From Blautia sp. (GTDB taxonomy: Bacteria; Bacillota; Clostridia; Lachnospirales; Lachnospiraceae), in assembly GCA_017515945.1 (NCBI GenBank), contig JAFWDX010000172.1, forward strand, positions 1 through 7,807: a DNA stretch of 7,807 nucleotides. The letters are read 5' to 3'. The notes below the pieces were generated by a model that made no database searches, was not told where the DNA came from, and worked only from the letters and a program-made list of their open reading frames with translations. The stretch's first letter is position 1. Each line of letters starts with the position of its first letter. Of this stretch, positions 1-5,068 are shown in pieces. Made by a program: the position numbers and the translations under genes.

Positions 1-3
1 GTG

Positions 4-32
4 TGAGTCAAGGAACCTGTCCCCCTGACTCA
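4..32. repeat. Short palindromic repeat downstream of the radical SAM gene
   Basis: Seven-base perfect inverted arms, TGAGTCA (4-10) and TGACTCA (26-32), enclose a 15-nt spacer AGGAACCTGTCCCCC. It lies 17 nt beyond the stop codon of the minus-strand radical SAM gene, so in RNA it could fold as a 3' hairpin. No U-tract follows within the three bases left in the window, so an intrinsic terminator cannot be claimed. From memory, the string GGGGACAGGTTCCTTGACTC recurs in intergenic regions of clostridial genomes, which would make this a dispersed repeat. Only one copy is visible here. Confidence 0.5.
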
Positions 33-49
33 TAAGCCCGGCTCCCAGC

Positions 50-1486
50 TCAGTGCTTTTTCCCTTTTTCGGATTTCCGCAGGAAGGTCATATCCGGCAG
101 AACCCCCCCGTTGGCAGCCTTCTTCTTCTCAAGCGTCTTATCCCAGAGCTCTTCAGAACGAGGAGTCCAGTTCGCCGCATACCCCTCACACTTCTCGGTG
201 AGATGAGAGGCAGGCTCCGGATCCTGCAGATCTGTAGACTTCGCCCCTGCCTCTGTGACCATTTGCTCGAGCTTGTCCGGGTTCTCAAGCATCGGGCAGG
301 GACGCAGCATGTTTTTGTTGAATGGCTGTCCTTCATGGTAAGCCAGGAAGAGCGGGCTCTTGAGGGCATCCAGAAGGGAAACCTCCTTGATGTTGCAGTT
401 GGAGTAGTGAATGAATACACAAGGCTCCACATCACCGTTGGCGTTGATATGCAGATACTGTCTGCCGCCTGCGATACAACCGCCCACGTACTCCGCGTCA
501 TTCTGGAAATCAAGTGTGAAGATCGGTTTGGTGGCGCGGAATTCGCGGATCTTGTGATACATCATTTCACGCTGATCCGGAGTCGGGCACAGATCCGTCG
601 TCGTATTCATGCCGGTAGGCATAAAGTGGAAGAACCAGGCGAACAGGACACCGTTCTCCACAAGCGTGTCAAAATATGCATTCGAGCAGATCGACTCCAC
701 GTTGGCGGATGTATAGCAGGTGGATACGCCAAAGGGCAGTCCGCGCTCCTTGAGCAGACTCATGGAGTGGAGAACCTTTTTGTAGATCCCGTCGCCGCGG
801 CGGCCATCATTGGCGGACTCGGAGCCCTCCAGAGAGAAAGCCGGAATGAAGTTCTTTACACGCTTGATCTCGTCGCAGAACTCTTCATCAAAGAGTGTGC
901 CGTTGGTGAAGGAGAGGAACTCACAGTCCGGGTGCATCTCGCACAGCTTGATGAGATCCTTTTTGCGGACGGTGGGTTCACCGCCGGTGTAGATATACAT
1001 ATAAACGCCCATATCCTTGCCCTGGCGGATGATGGAGTCGATCGTATCCAGGTCGAGGTTGAGCTTGTGGCCGTATTCAGCGGCCCAGCAGCCGGTGCAC
1101 TGCAGGTTGCAGGCGCTGGTGGGATCGAGCAGGATGGCCCACGGGACATTACAGTCATTCTCCGCGGCTACCTTTTCCTGCAGGGCACTGCCCTTGAGAC
1201 TGGCATTGACGATGAAATTGCGGAAGAAGGTTTCGCGCACGCCGGGATCCAGGGCGTAAATATTTAACAGCAGCTTGTACCAGTTGCTGTTTTTATCCTT
1301 GATGGCGTTGCGGATCGAAGTACGCTGCGGCACATACCAGTCCTCCGGGACTGCTTTGTCGACGAGATCCATCAGTTTCGGGATATTATTCTCCGGATCC
1401 TTTTCCAGATAGCCGAGTGCCGTGTTGACAGCTGCAACGATGGCAGCCTGTTTTGCCTTGTCAAGTACAGTGCCGAAAATATTCAT
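50..1486 (-). CDS. Radical SAM protein with SPASM-like C-terminal cysteines, substrate unknown
   Basis: A 478-residue radical SAM enzyme, expected to bind a [4Fe-4S] cluster that cleaves S-adenosylmethionine to start radical chemistry. The cluster motif is C126-x3-C130-x2-C133, and the SAM-binding GGEP motif is at residues 168-171. A helical N-terminal region of about 110 residues with no recognised family precedes the core. The C-terminal third carries C337, C356, C364, C397 and C433, including 'NGDVEPC' as in SPASM/Twitch domains that bind auxiliary clusters in peptide- and protein-modifying enzymes. The tail is Lys-rich and no signal peptide is seen. The start ATG (1486) follows GGAGG (1501-1497, minus strand), with 10 nt between. 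The gene begins 33 nt after the DUF308 membrane-protein gene, so the two are probably co-transcribed. Radical SAM membership is near certain. The substrate is unknown, and no small precursor-peptide gene is visible beside it. Confidence 0.93.
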   Translation of the reverse strand: MNIFGTVLDKAKQAAIVAAVNTALGYLEKDPENNIPKLMDLVDKAVPEDWYVPQRTSIRNAIKDKNSNWYKLLLNIYALDPGVRETFFRNFIVNASLKGSALQEKVAAENDCNVPWAILLDPTSACNLQCTGCWAAEYGHKLNLDLDTIDSIIRQGKDMGVYMYIYTGGEPTVRKKDLIKLCEMHPDCEFLSFTNGTLFDEEFCDEIKRVKNFIPAFSLEGSESANDGRRGDGIYKKVLHSMSLLKERGLPFGVSTCYTSANVESICSNAYFDTLVENGVLFAWFFHFMPTGMNTTTDLCPTPDQREMMYHKIREFRATKPIFTLDFQNDAEYVGGCIAGGRQYLHINANGDVEPCVFIHYSNCNIKEVSLLDALKSPLFLAYHEGQPFNKNMLRPCPMLENPDKLEQMVTEAGAKSTDLQDPEPASHLTEKCEGYAANWTPRSEELWDKTLEKKKAANGGVLPDMTFLRKSEKGKKH

Positions 1487-1519
1487 TTACCTTTTTTCCT
1501 CCATTTCAATGATACGTTG

Positions 1520-2095
1520 TCAGGAACAAATGCCATCCCGGGGCTGTATTTCCAGAATTTTTACCATAAAGATCACGATAAGCAGATTGAGCAGACCCTC
1601 CGCCAGAAAAGAGATCCCGATGACCCGGGTCATGAAATACAGGGTCTGGGACGGGGCGATGAGCAGGATCGTGCCGAAAACACCTGTACAGATGGCAACC
1701 AGCATCAGCCGCCACCAGAGCCTGTCCATACCAAAACGCCGTGCATCGATGCATATCTGGATCTTAAAAAGGGCATCGGCCAGGATGGTCAGGCCGAATA
1801 TGGCAAAGATCAGATCCTGTACGATATGCATTCGGGCGAGGACGATGGTGCCGACGGCAGCCATGAGGATCCCGAAGGCCAGGTCAAACTGGAACGCGAG
1901 ACAGTAAAAATCTTTGGCAAAGTACCCGATGATCTTGATAATGCCGTCGGCAATAAAAAGGATGCCGACGCACAGACAGACCAGGCGGGCAGCAGAACCG
2001 GGACGGGAGATAAGCCAGACGCCAGCCAGACAGAAAAGCAGCGAAATGACGATATAGCCATTACGGGCCAGCTTCAGTGTGCTGCGCGAATTCAT
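1520..2095 (-). CDS. DUF308/HdeD-like six-helix integral membrane protein
   Basis: A 191-residue, very hydrophobic protein with about six predicted transmembrane helices (roughly residues 13-31, 36-58, 66-85, 90-110, 125-146 and 150-175). Glycines and small residues recur in the pattern of DUF308 repeats. E. coli HdeD, an acid-stress membrane protein, is the named family member; its molecular activity is unknown, so no reaction is assigned. I chose the start at 2095 because GGAGGAGG (2110-2103, minus strand) sits 7 nt upstream. A longer reading to 2215 would begin inside the terminator hairpin of the preceding gene and add a low-complexity stretch. The stop codon is 33 nt before the radical SAM start, suggesting one transcript. 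A promoter with an overlapping palindrome lies just upstream, next to the TetR gene, so control by that regulator is likely. Confidence 0.85.
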   Translation of the reverse strand: MNSRSTLKLARNGYIVISLLFCLAGVWLISRPGSAARLVCLCVGILFIADGIIKIIGYFAKDFYCLAFQFDLAFGILMAAVGTIVLARMHIVQDLIFAIFGLTILADALFKIQICIDARRFGMDRLWWRLMLVAICTGVFGTILLIAPSQTLYFMTRVIGISFLAEGLLNLLIVIFMVKILEIQPRDGICS

Positions 2096-2122
2096 AAAAT
2101 TGCCTCCTCCCTTTCGAAATAA

Positions 2123-2143
2123 GTAACCGTTACGTACAGTTAC
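2123..2143. promoter_or_regulatory. Candidate TetR-family operator
   Basis: A 21-bp imperfect palindrome. Its left end contains the perfect inverted repeat GTAACCGTTAC (2123-2133) and its right end is GTACAGTTAC (2134-2143), giving outer arms GTAAC/GTTAC. It touches the -10 box (2147-2142) and covers the likely transcription start of the DUF308 gene, where a bound repressor would block initiation. TetR-family dimers typically bind palindromes of this size near their own gene, and the TetR gene lies immediately upstream. The assignment to that protein is inferred from position. Confidence 0.55.
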
Positions 2144-2170
2144 TATAATGGTGTTTATTATAAATGAAAA
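2142..2170 (-). promoter_or_regulatory. Probable promoter of the DUF308-radical SAM unit
   Basis: On the minus strand, TTTTCA (2170-2165, four of six bases of the -35 consensus) and TATAGT (2147-2142, five of six of the -10) are separated by 17 nt. A perfect TATAAT (2162-2157) also lies here but has no convincing -35 at the right distance. The promoter is downstream of the TetR terminator, so the membrane-protein gene needs a start site of its own. Position and spacing are seen in the sequence; activity is inferred. Confidence 0.55.
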
Positions 2171-2190
2171 AAGGAAAAAGAAAATAGACA

Positions 2191-2220
2191 AAAAAGGCGG
2201 TTTGCCTAAAAGCAAACCGC
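2191..2220 (-). terminator. Intrinsic terminator of the TetR-family gene
   Basis: On the minus strand a perfect 9-bp stem, GCGGTTTGC (2220-2212) pairing with GCAAACCGC (2205-2197), has a 6-nt loop and is followed by a run of Us (from 2195 downward, TTTTTTGTC after one C). It begins 12 nt past the TetR stop codon. On the plus strand the stem is followed by no T-run, so it is directional. It separates the TetR transcript from the DUF308-radical SAM unit. Confidence 0.9.
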
Positions 2221-2231
2221 AGATCGTCAGG

Positions 2232-2801
2232 TTATCTATCTGTTTTTCCGGAATACGCGGCCATGAGCAGGATGTCCCATTTGTCGGTGAGCAGCTTTCC
2301 CGAATCCTTCAGACGGCTCAGCAGGTCATAGTTCATGTCATGATCCAGCCAGTCCAGCAGGATCCCTTCCAGAAAACAGCGGCATGTAAAACAGGTGGTC
2401 TCAAACTCCTTTTCGGACAGGCCGGAGTCGCCGGTGAAGCCGCCAAGGGCCTGCCGGGTGGTGTAGTCCGCAATTGAATGCAGGTAACGCAGAAACGAAT
2501 CCCGCGCAAGCGAATTGTAGATGTGGAGGATCTCCCGGCGGTGGTCGGTGAGGTAAGCGATCACGTTGAAGAAAAGCTCGGGAAATGACCGTGCTTTGAC
2601 ATTTCCGGCCAGCAGACGGTCCAATTCTTCGCGCATGGCAAAATCCACGACGTCAGGAATGTCACGGAAATGATAGTAAAACGTGTTGCGGTTGACCCCA
2701 CAGTGTTCCACGATGTCTTTAACTGTAATTTTTGCAACAGGTTTTTCTTTCAGAAGATCGATCAGCGTCCGGGCGATGATCTGCCGGGTGGTGTTGGGCA
2801 T
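2232..2801 (-). CDS. TetR/AcrR-family transcriptional regulator
   Basis: A 189-residue DNA-binding regulator. The N-terminal helix-turn-helix spans about residues 24-46 and carries the family signature 'GVNRNTFYYHF' (35-45). The rest is the helical ligand-binding and dimerisation part, with C137, C140 and C142 close together in 'CFTCRC'. Overall shape resembles the DhaS-like subgroup with a TetR_C-type C-terminal domain, but the ligand cannot be deduced. The start ATG at 2801 follows GGAGG at an unusually long 14 nt, and no in-frame alternative start lies nearer, so translation may be weak. It lies 52 nt after the Rrf2 gene on the same strand and ends in a strong terminator. The neighbouring palindrome in the DUF308 promoter makes that unit its probable target. 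Confidence 0.92.
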   Translation of the reverse strand: MPNTTRQIIARTLIDLLKEKPVAKITVKDIVEHCGVNRNTFYYHFRDIPDVVDFAMREELDRLLAGNVKARSFPELFFNVIAYLTDHRREILHIYNSLARDSFLRYLHSIADYTTRQALGGFTGDSGLSEKEFETTCFTCRCFLEGILLDWLDHDMNYDLLSRLKDSGKLLTDKWDILLMAAYSGKTDR

Positions 2802-2833
2802 TGCAGTTACGGGAGCCTCCTTTTCATAAGCGG

Positions 2834-2847
2834 CTGAACAGTTACAG
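2834..2847 (+). repeat. Isolated repeat end between the Rrf2 and TetR genes
   Basis: CTGAACAGTTACAG is identical over 14 bases to the right end of the 186-bp element (3502-3515). No element body is attached: the flanks are the TetR ribosome site on one side and the Rrf2 stop codon on the other. It may be a remnant of an excised or decayed element. Because it contains CAGTTAC, also found in the candidate TetR operator, it could instead be a regulator half-site. Confidence 0.45.
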
Positions 2848-2853
2848 CTCCTA

Positions 2854-3288
2854 TCATATCACATAATCGTCGCCTGCGGAATTCTGCCATTGCAGGAGAT
2901 CCTCAAGGGTGATGCTGTCGACGACGCTGTTGATGGCGTCGTTCAGCTTTTGCCAGAGGATACGGGTGACGCAGTTCTCCTCACGGTCGCAGACTGTGGA
3001 ATCGCCTGCGGCACAATCTACCGGGGAGAGACTGCCTTCTGTCAGACGCAGGATCATGCCGACAGTATATTCCCGGGGCTCCCTCGACAGGGTATAGCCT
3101 CCCTGAGGCCCGCGGATGCTCCGCACAAATCCGGCTTTATTCAAAACGGAGATGATCTGTTCAAGATATTTTTCGGAAATATTCTGCCGACGGGCGATAT
3201 CCTTCAGGCGGATCGGTTCTCCTGCGTCGTTGGCGGCAAGGTCAAGCATCATGCGGACTGCATAGCGGCCCTTCGTTGAGATTTTCAT
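2854..3288 (-). CDS. Rrf2-family (IscR-like) transcriptional regulator
   Basis: A 144-residue winged-helix regulator. The N-terminus 'MKISTKGRYAVRMMLDLA', the recognition region 'ISEKYLEQI' (37-45) and the wing 'RGPQGGYTLSR' (59-69) are classic Rrf2. Three cysteines, C92, C100 and C106, sit where IscR-type members bind a [2Fe-2S] cluster (C92, C98, C104 in E. coli IscR), so a redox or iron-sulfur sensing role is likely. Members without these cysteines, such as CymR, sense cysteine metabolism. The start ATG is preceded by GGAGGAGG with ideal spacing. No isc, suf or cysteine genes lie in the window, so its targets are unknown. Direct repeats of ATACC in its own promoter could be binding sites. 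It may be co-transcribed with the TetR gene behind it. Confidence 0.94.
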   Translation of the reverse strand: MKISTKGRYAVRMMLDLAANDAGEPIRLKDIARRQNISEKYLEQIISVLNKAGFVRSIRGPQGGYTLSREPREYTVGMILRLTEGSLSPVDCAAGDSTVCDREENCVTRILWQKLNDAINSVVDSITLEDLLQWQNSAGDDYVI

Positions 3289-3317
3289 GAAATCCTCCTC
3301 CTGTCATACCAGAACGC

Positions 3318-3345
3318 TTTATACCACGTAGCTGTTAAGTCACAA
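3318..3345 (-). promoter_or_regulatory. Probable promoter of the Rrf2 gene
   Basis: On the minus strand, TTGTGA (3345-3340, four of six) and TATAAA (3323-3318, five of six) are 16 nt apart, about 30 nt before the start codon. The -35 lies inside the left inverted end of the 186-bp repeat element, so the element appears to supply part of this promoter. ATACC occurs twice on the plus strand (3306-3310 and 3321-3325), flanking the start-site region, and could be Rrf2 contact sites. Confidence 0.5.
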
Positions 3346-3513
3346 GTTCCTTCACAGTCACAAGGCCAGGCGCAGGCTCCTCCCAAGGGACGCCTTTGGT
3401 GTTTCGGCGTATTGGAAATGCGTCAGGACTTGGCTGTGCGACTTTTTCTCACGCACCAGCCAGGGCTCGCCTGCGGTGTTGCAGGAAATGTGAGGTGCTG
3501 ACTGAACAGTTAC
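3328..3513 (+). mobile_element. 186-bp MITE-like palindromic element, copy 1
   Basis: A non-coding element between the divergent Rrf2 and aminotransferase genes. Its ends, 3328-3345 and 3496-3513, are inverted copies matching at 14 of 18 positions. Inside are several stems: an imperfect AAGGCCAGGCGCA (3362-3374) pairing with TGCGTCAGGACTT (3419-3431), ACGCC/GGCGT (3390-3394 and 3406-3410), and CCTGC/GCAGG (3470-3474 and 3481-3485). The first 54 bases match 7690-7743 at 49 positions, showing it is repeated. It encodes no transposase, so any movement would need an enzyme supplied elsewhere. No flanking target-site duplication is obvious. It could equally be a REP-type structured repeat. Confidence 0.75.
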
Positions 3514-3533
3514 AGTTCATTCTCAATTTCTGT

Positions 3534-3563
3534 CTTACATTATATTCTATATTCCCCTATAAT
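3534..3563 (+). promoter_or_regulatory. Probable promoter of the aminotransferase gene
   Basis: A perfect -10 TATAAT (3558-3563) has CTTACA (3534-3539, four of six) at 18 nt. It lies in an AT-rich stretch 20 nt beyond the repeat element and predicts a leader of about 150 nt. The leader (about 3570-3723) contains two small stems, TTCGC/GCGAA (3593-3597 and 3604-3608) and CGGTT/AACCG (3628-3632 and 3643-3647), but no riboswitch that I recognise. Confidence 0.55.
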
Positions 3564-3723
3564 TCAATAGGAAATCTATACAACGCAGAGCCTTCGCGAA
3601 GAGGCGAAATTAAATGCCGTAAATTCCCGGTTCCTGTGGAAAAACCGTGAGAATGATGCTAAAATAGGCCTGTTATACGCTGAGAAGAAGAATACCGCGA
3701 ATACAGCGGGCAGGAGGGTACTT

Positions 3724-5001
3724 ATGAAGAAATACACCGAGATGAGCAGGGAAGAACTGCAGGTTCTGCATCAGGAGCTGGAGAAGGATTATGAAAATAT
3801 CCGCGCTCTTGGTCTGAATCTGGATATGTCCAGAGGTAAGCCCGGAGCGGATCAGCTGGATCTGTCCATGGGCATGATGGATGTCCTGCACTCGGGAGTG
3901 GATCTGCGCTGTGAGACCGGTGTGGACTGCCGCAACTATGGTGTCATCGACGGGATCCCGGAGGCGAAACGGCTGCTCGGAGCCATGTCTGAGGTGGATC
4001 CGGATCACATCATTATTTATGGCAACTCCAGTCTGAATGTCATGTTTGATTCCATTGCCAGGTCGATGACCCACGGCGTGATGGGAAATACACCATGGTG
4101 CCGTCTGGACAAGGTGAAGTTTCTGTGTCCGGTACCCGGGTACGACCGTCATTTCAAGATCACGGAGTTTTTCGGCATCGAAATGATCAACATCCCGATG
4201 CACGAAGACGGGCCTGACATGGACATGGTGGAGGAGCTGATCTCCACAGACCCGGCTGTAAAGGGCATCTGGTGCGTGCCGAAATACTCAAATCCGCAGG
4301 GCTATACATATTCCAAAGAGACCGTGGAACGCTTTGCGCGCCTGAAACCTGCCGCTCCTGATTTCCGTATATATTGGGATAACGCTTACAGCATTCACCA
4401 CCTCTATGACGACAATCAGGACTTCCTGGTGGAGATCCTGGGTGAGTGCGAACGGGCGGGAAATCCGGACATCGTTTACAAATTCACCTCCACGTCAAAG
4501 GTAAGCTTTCCTGGTTCAGGCATCGCTGCTGTTGCGGCGTCGGAGGCCAACCTCAAGGATTTCCGCAGGTATATGCAGATCCAGACCATCGGACACGACA
4601 AGGTAAATCAGCTTCGCCATGTCCTTTTCTTCAAGGATCTGGATGGTCTGCATGAGCATATGAGGAAACATGCAAACCTGATCCGGCCCAAGTTCGAGCT
4701 CGTCCTTGATACGCTTGACAGAGAACTGGGCGGCCTGGGAATCGGTGAATGGACACGGCCTCACGGCGGGTATTTCATTTCCTTTGATTCCATGGAGGGC
4801 TGTGCGAAGGACATTGTGGCGAAGGCGAAGGAAGCCGGCGTGACCATGACCGGAGCCGGCGCGACTTATCCATACGGCAAGGATCCGCACGACACCAATA
4901 TCCGGATCGCACCGACCTATCCTTCGCTCGAGGAACTGGAAAAGGCCGTTCAGGTCTTTGTGTTATGCGTAAAGTTGGCGAGCGTTGAAAAATTGCTGTA
5001 G
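3724..5001 (+). CDS. Aspartate aminotransferase, AspT-like (PF12897-type, fold type I PLP enzyme)
   Basis: A 425-residue pyridoxal-phosphate enzyme expected to interconvert aspartate and 2-oxoglutarate with oxaloacetate and glutamate in the cytoplasm. Fold type I landmarks are visible: 'GNSSLN' (100-105) in the cofactor phosphate region, 'YSNPQGYTYS' (188-197) with N190, 'YWDNAY' (217-222) with D219 and Y222, 'TSTSKVSFPGSG' (255-266) with Schiff-base lysine K259, and 'NIRIAPTYP' (392-400) with R394 for substrate carboxylate binding. 'DMSRGKP' near the N-terminus and the overall length fit the AspT-like subgroup (as in Corynebacterium glutamicum) rather than E. coli AspC. The ATG is preceded by AGGAGGG at good spacing. 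The stop codon abuts a dispersed-repeat end. Subgroup placement is from memory of the family; substrate preference is inferred. Confidence 0.9.
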   Translation: MKKYTEMSREELQVLHQELEKDYENIRALGLNLDMSRGKPGADQLDLSMGMMDVLHSGVDLRCETGVDCRNYGVIDGIPEAKRLLGAMSEVDPDHIIIYGNSSLNVMFDSIARSMTHGVMGNTPWCRLDKVKFLCPVPGYDRHFKITEFFGIEMINIPMHEDGPDMDMVEELISTDPAVKGIWCVPKYSNPQGYTYSKETVERFARLKPAAPDFRIYWDNAYSIHHLYDDNQDFLVEILGECERAGNPDIVYKFTSTSKVSFPGSGIAAVAASEANLKDFRRYMQIQTIGHDKVNQLRHVLFFKDLDGLHEHMRKHANLIRPKFELVLDTLDRELGGLGIGEWTRPHGGYFISFDSMEGCAKDIVAKAKEAGVTMTGAGATYPYGKDPHDTNIRIAPTYPSLEELEKAVQVFVLCVKLASVEKLL

Positions 5002-5022
5002 GAGCTTGTGACTGAACAGTCA
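5000..5022 (-). repeat. Isolated repeat end abutting the aminotransferase stop codon
   Basis: Read on the minus strand, this stretch matches the left end of the second repeat copy (7690-7713) at about 21 of 24 bases, including the sub-terminal CACAAGCTCCT. It contains the perfect inverted repeat TGACTG-AA-CAGTCA (5009-5022). No element body follows; the remaining 46 nt lead to the next gene. Its outer edge overlaps the last bases of the TAG stop codon (4999-5001). Confidence 0.6.
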
Positions 5023-5068
5023 GACTGATCGGTTGAGTAAAGGAATATAACCCCTGGGGGAAAGTATT

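Noticed and set aside
53..1267. 404-codon open frame on the plus strand
   Set aside because: It lies wholly antisense to the radical SAM gene, whose cluster and SAM motifs are unmistakable. The translated product has no recognisable family and reflects the codon bias of the opposite strand.
2096..2215. Longer N-terminus for the DUF308 protein
   Set aside because: The extension would start inside the TetR terminator hairpin and include the promoter region, while the ATG at 2095 has a strong, well-spaced GGAGGAGG.
3328..3513. Repeat-rich region as a CRISPR array
   Set aside because: The repeats are inverted and nested rather than regularly spaced direct repeats with unique spacers, and no cas gene is present.
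3396..3650. 84-codon open frame upstream of the aminotransferase
   Set aside because: It starts inside the repeat element, runs through the promoter and leader, and has no ribosome site or recognisable protein features.
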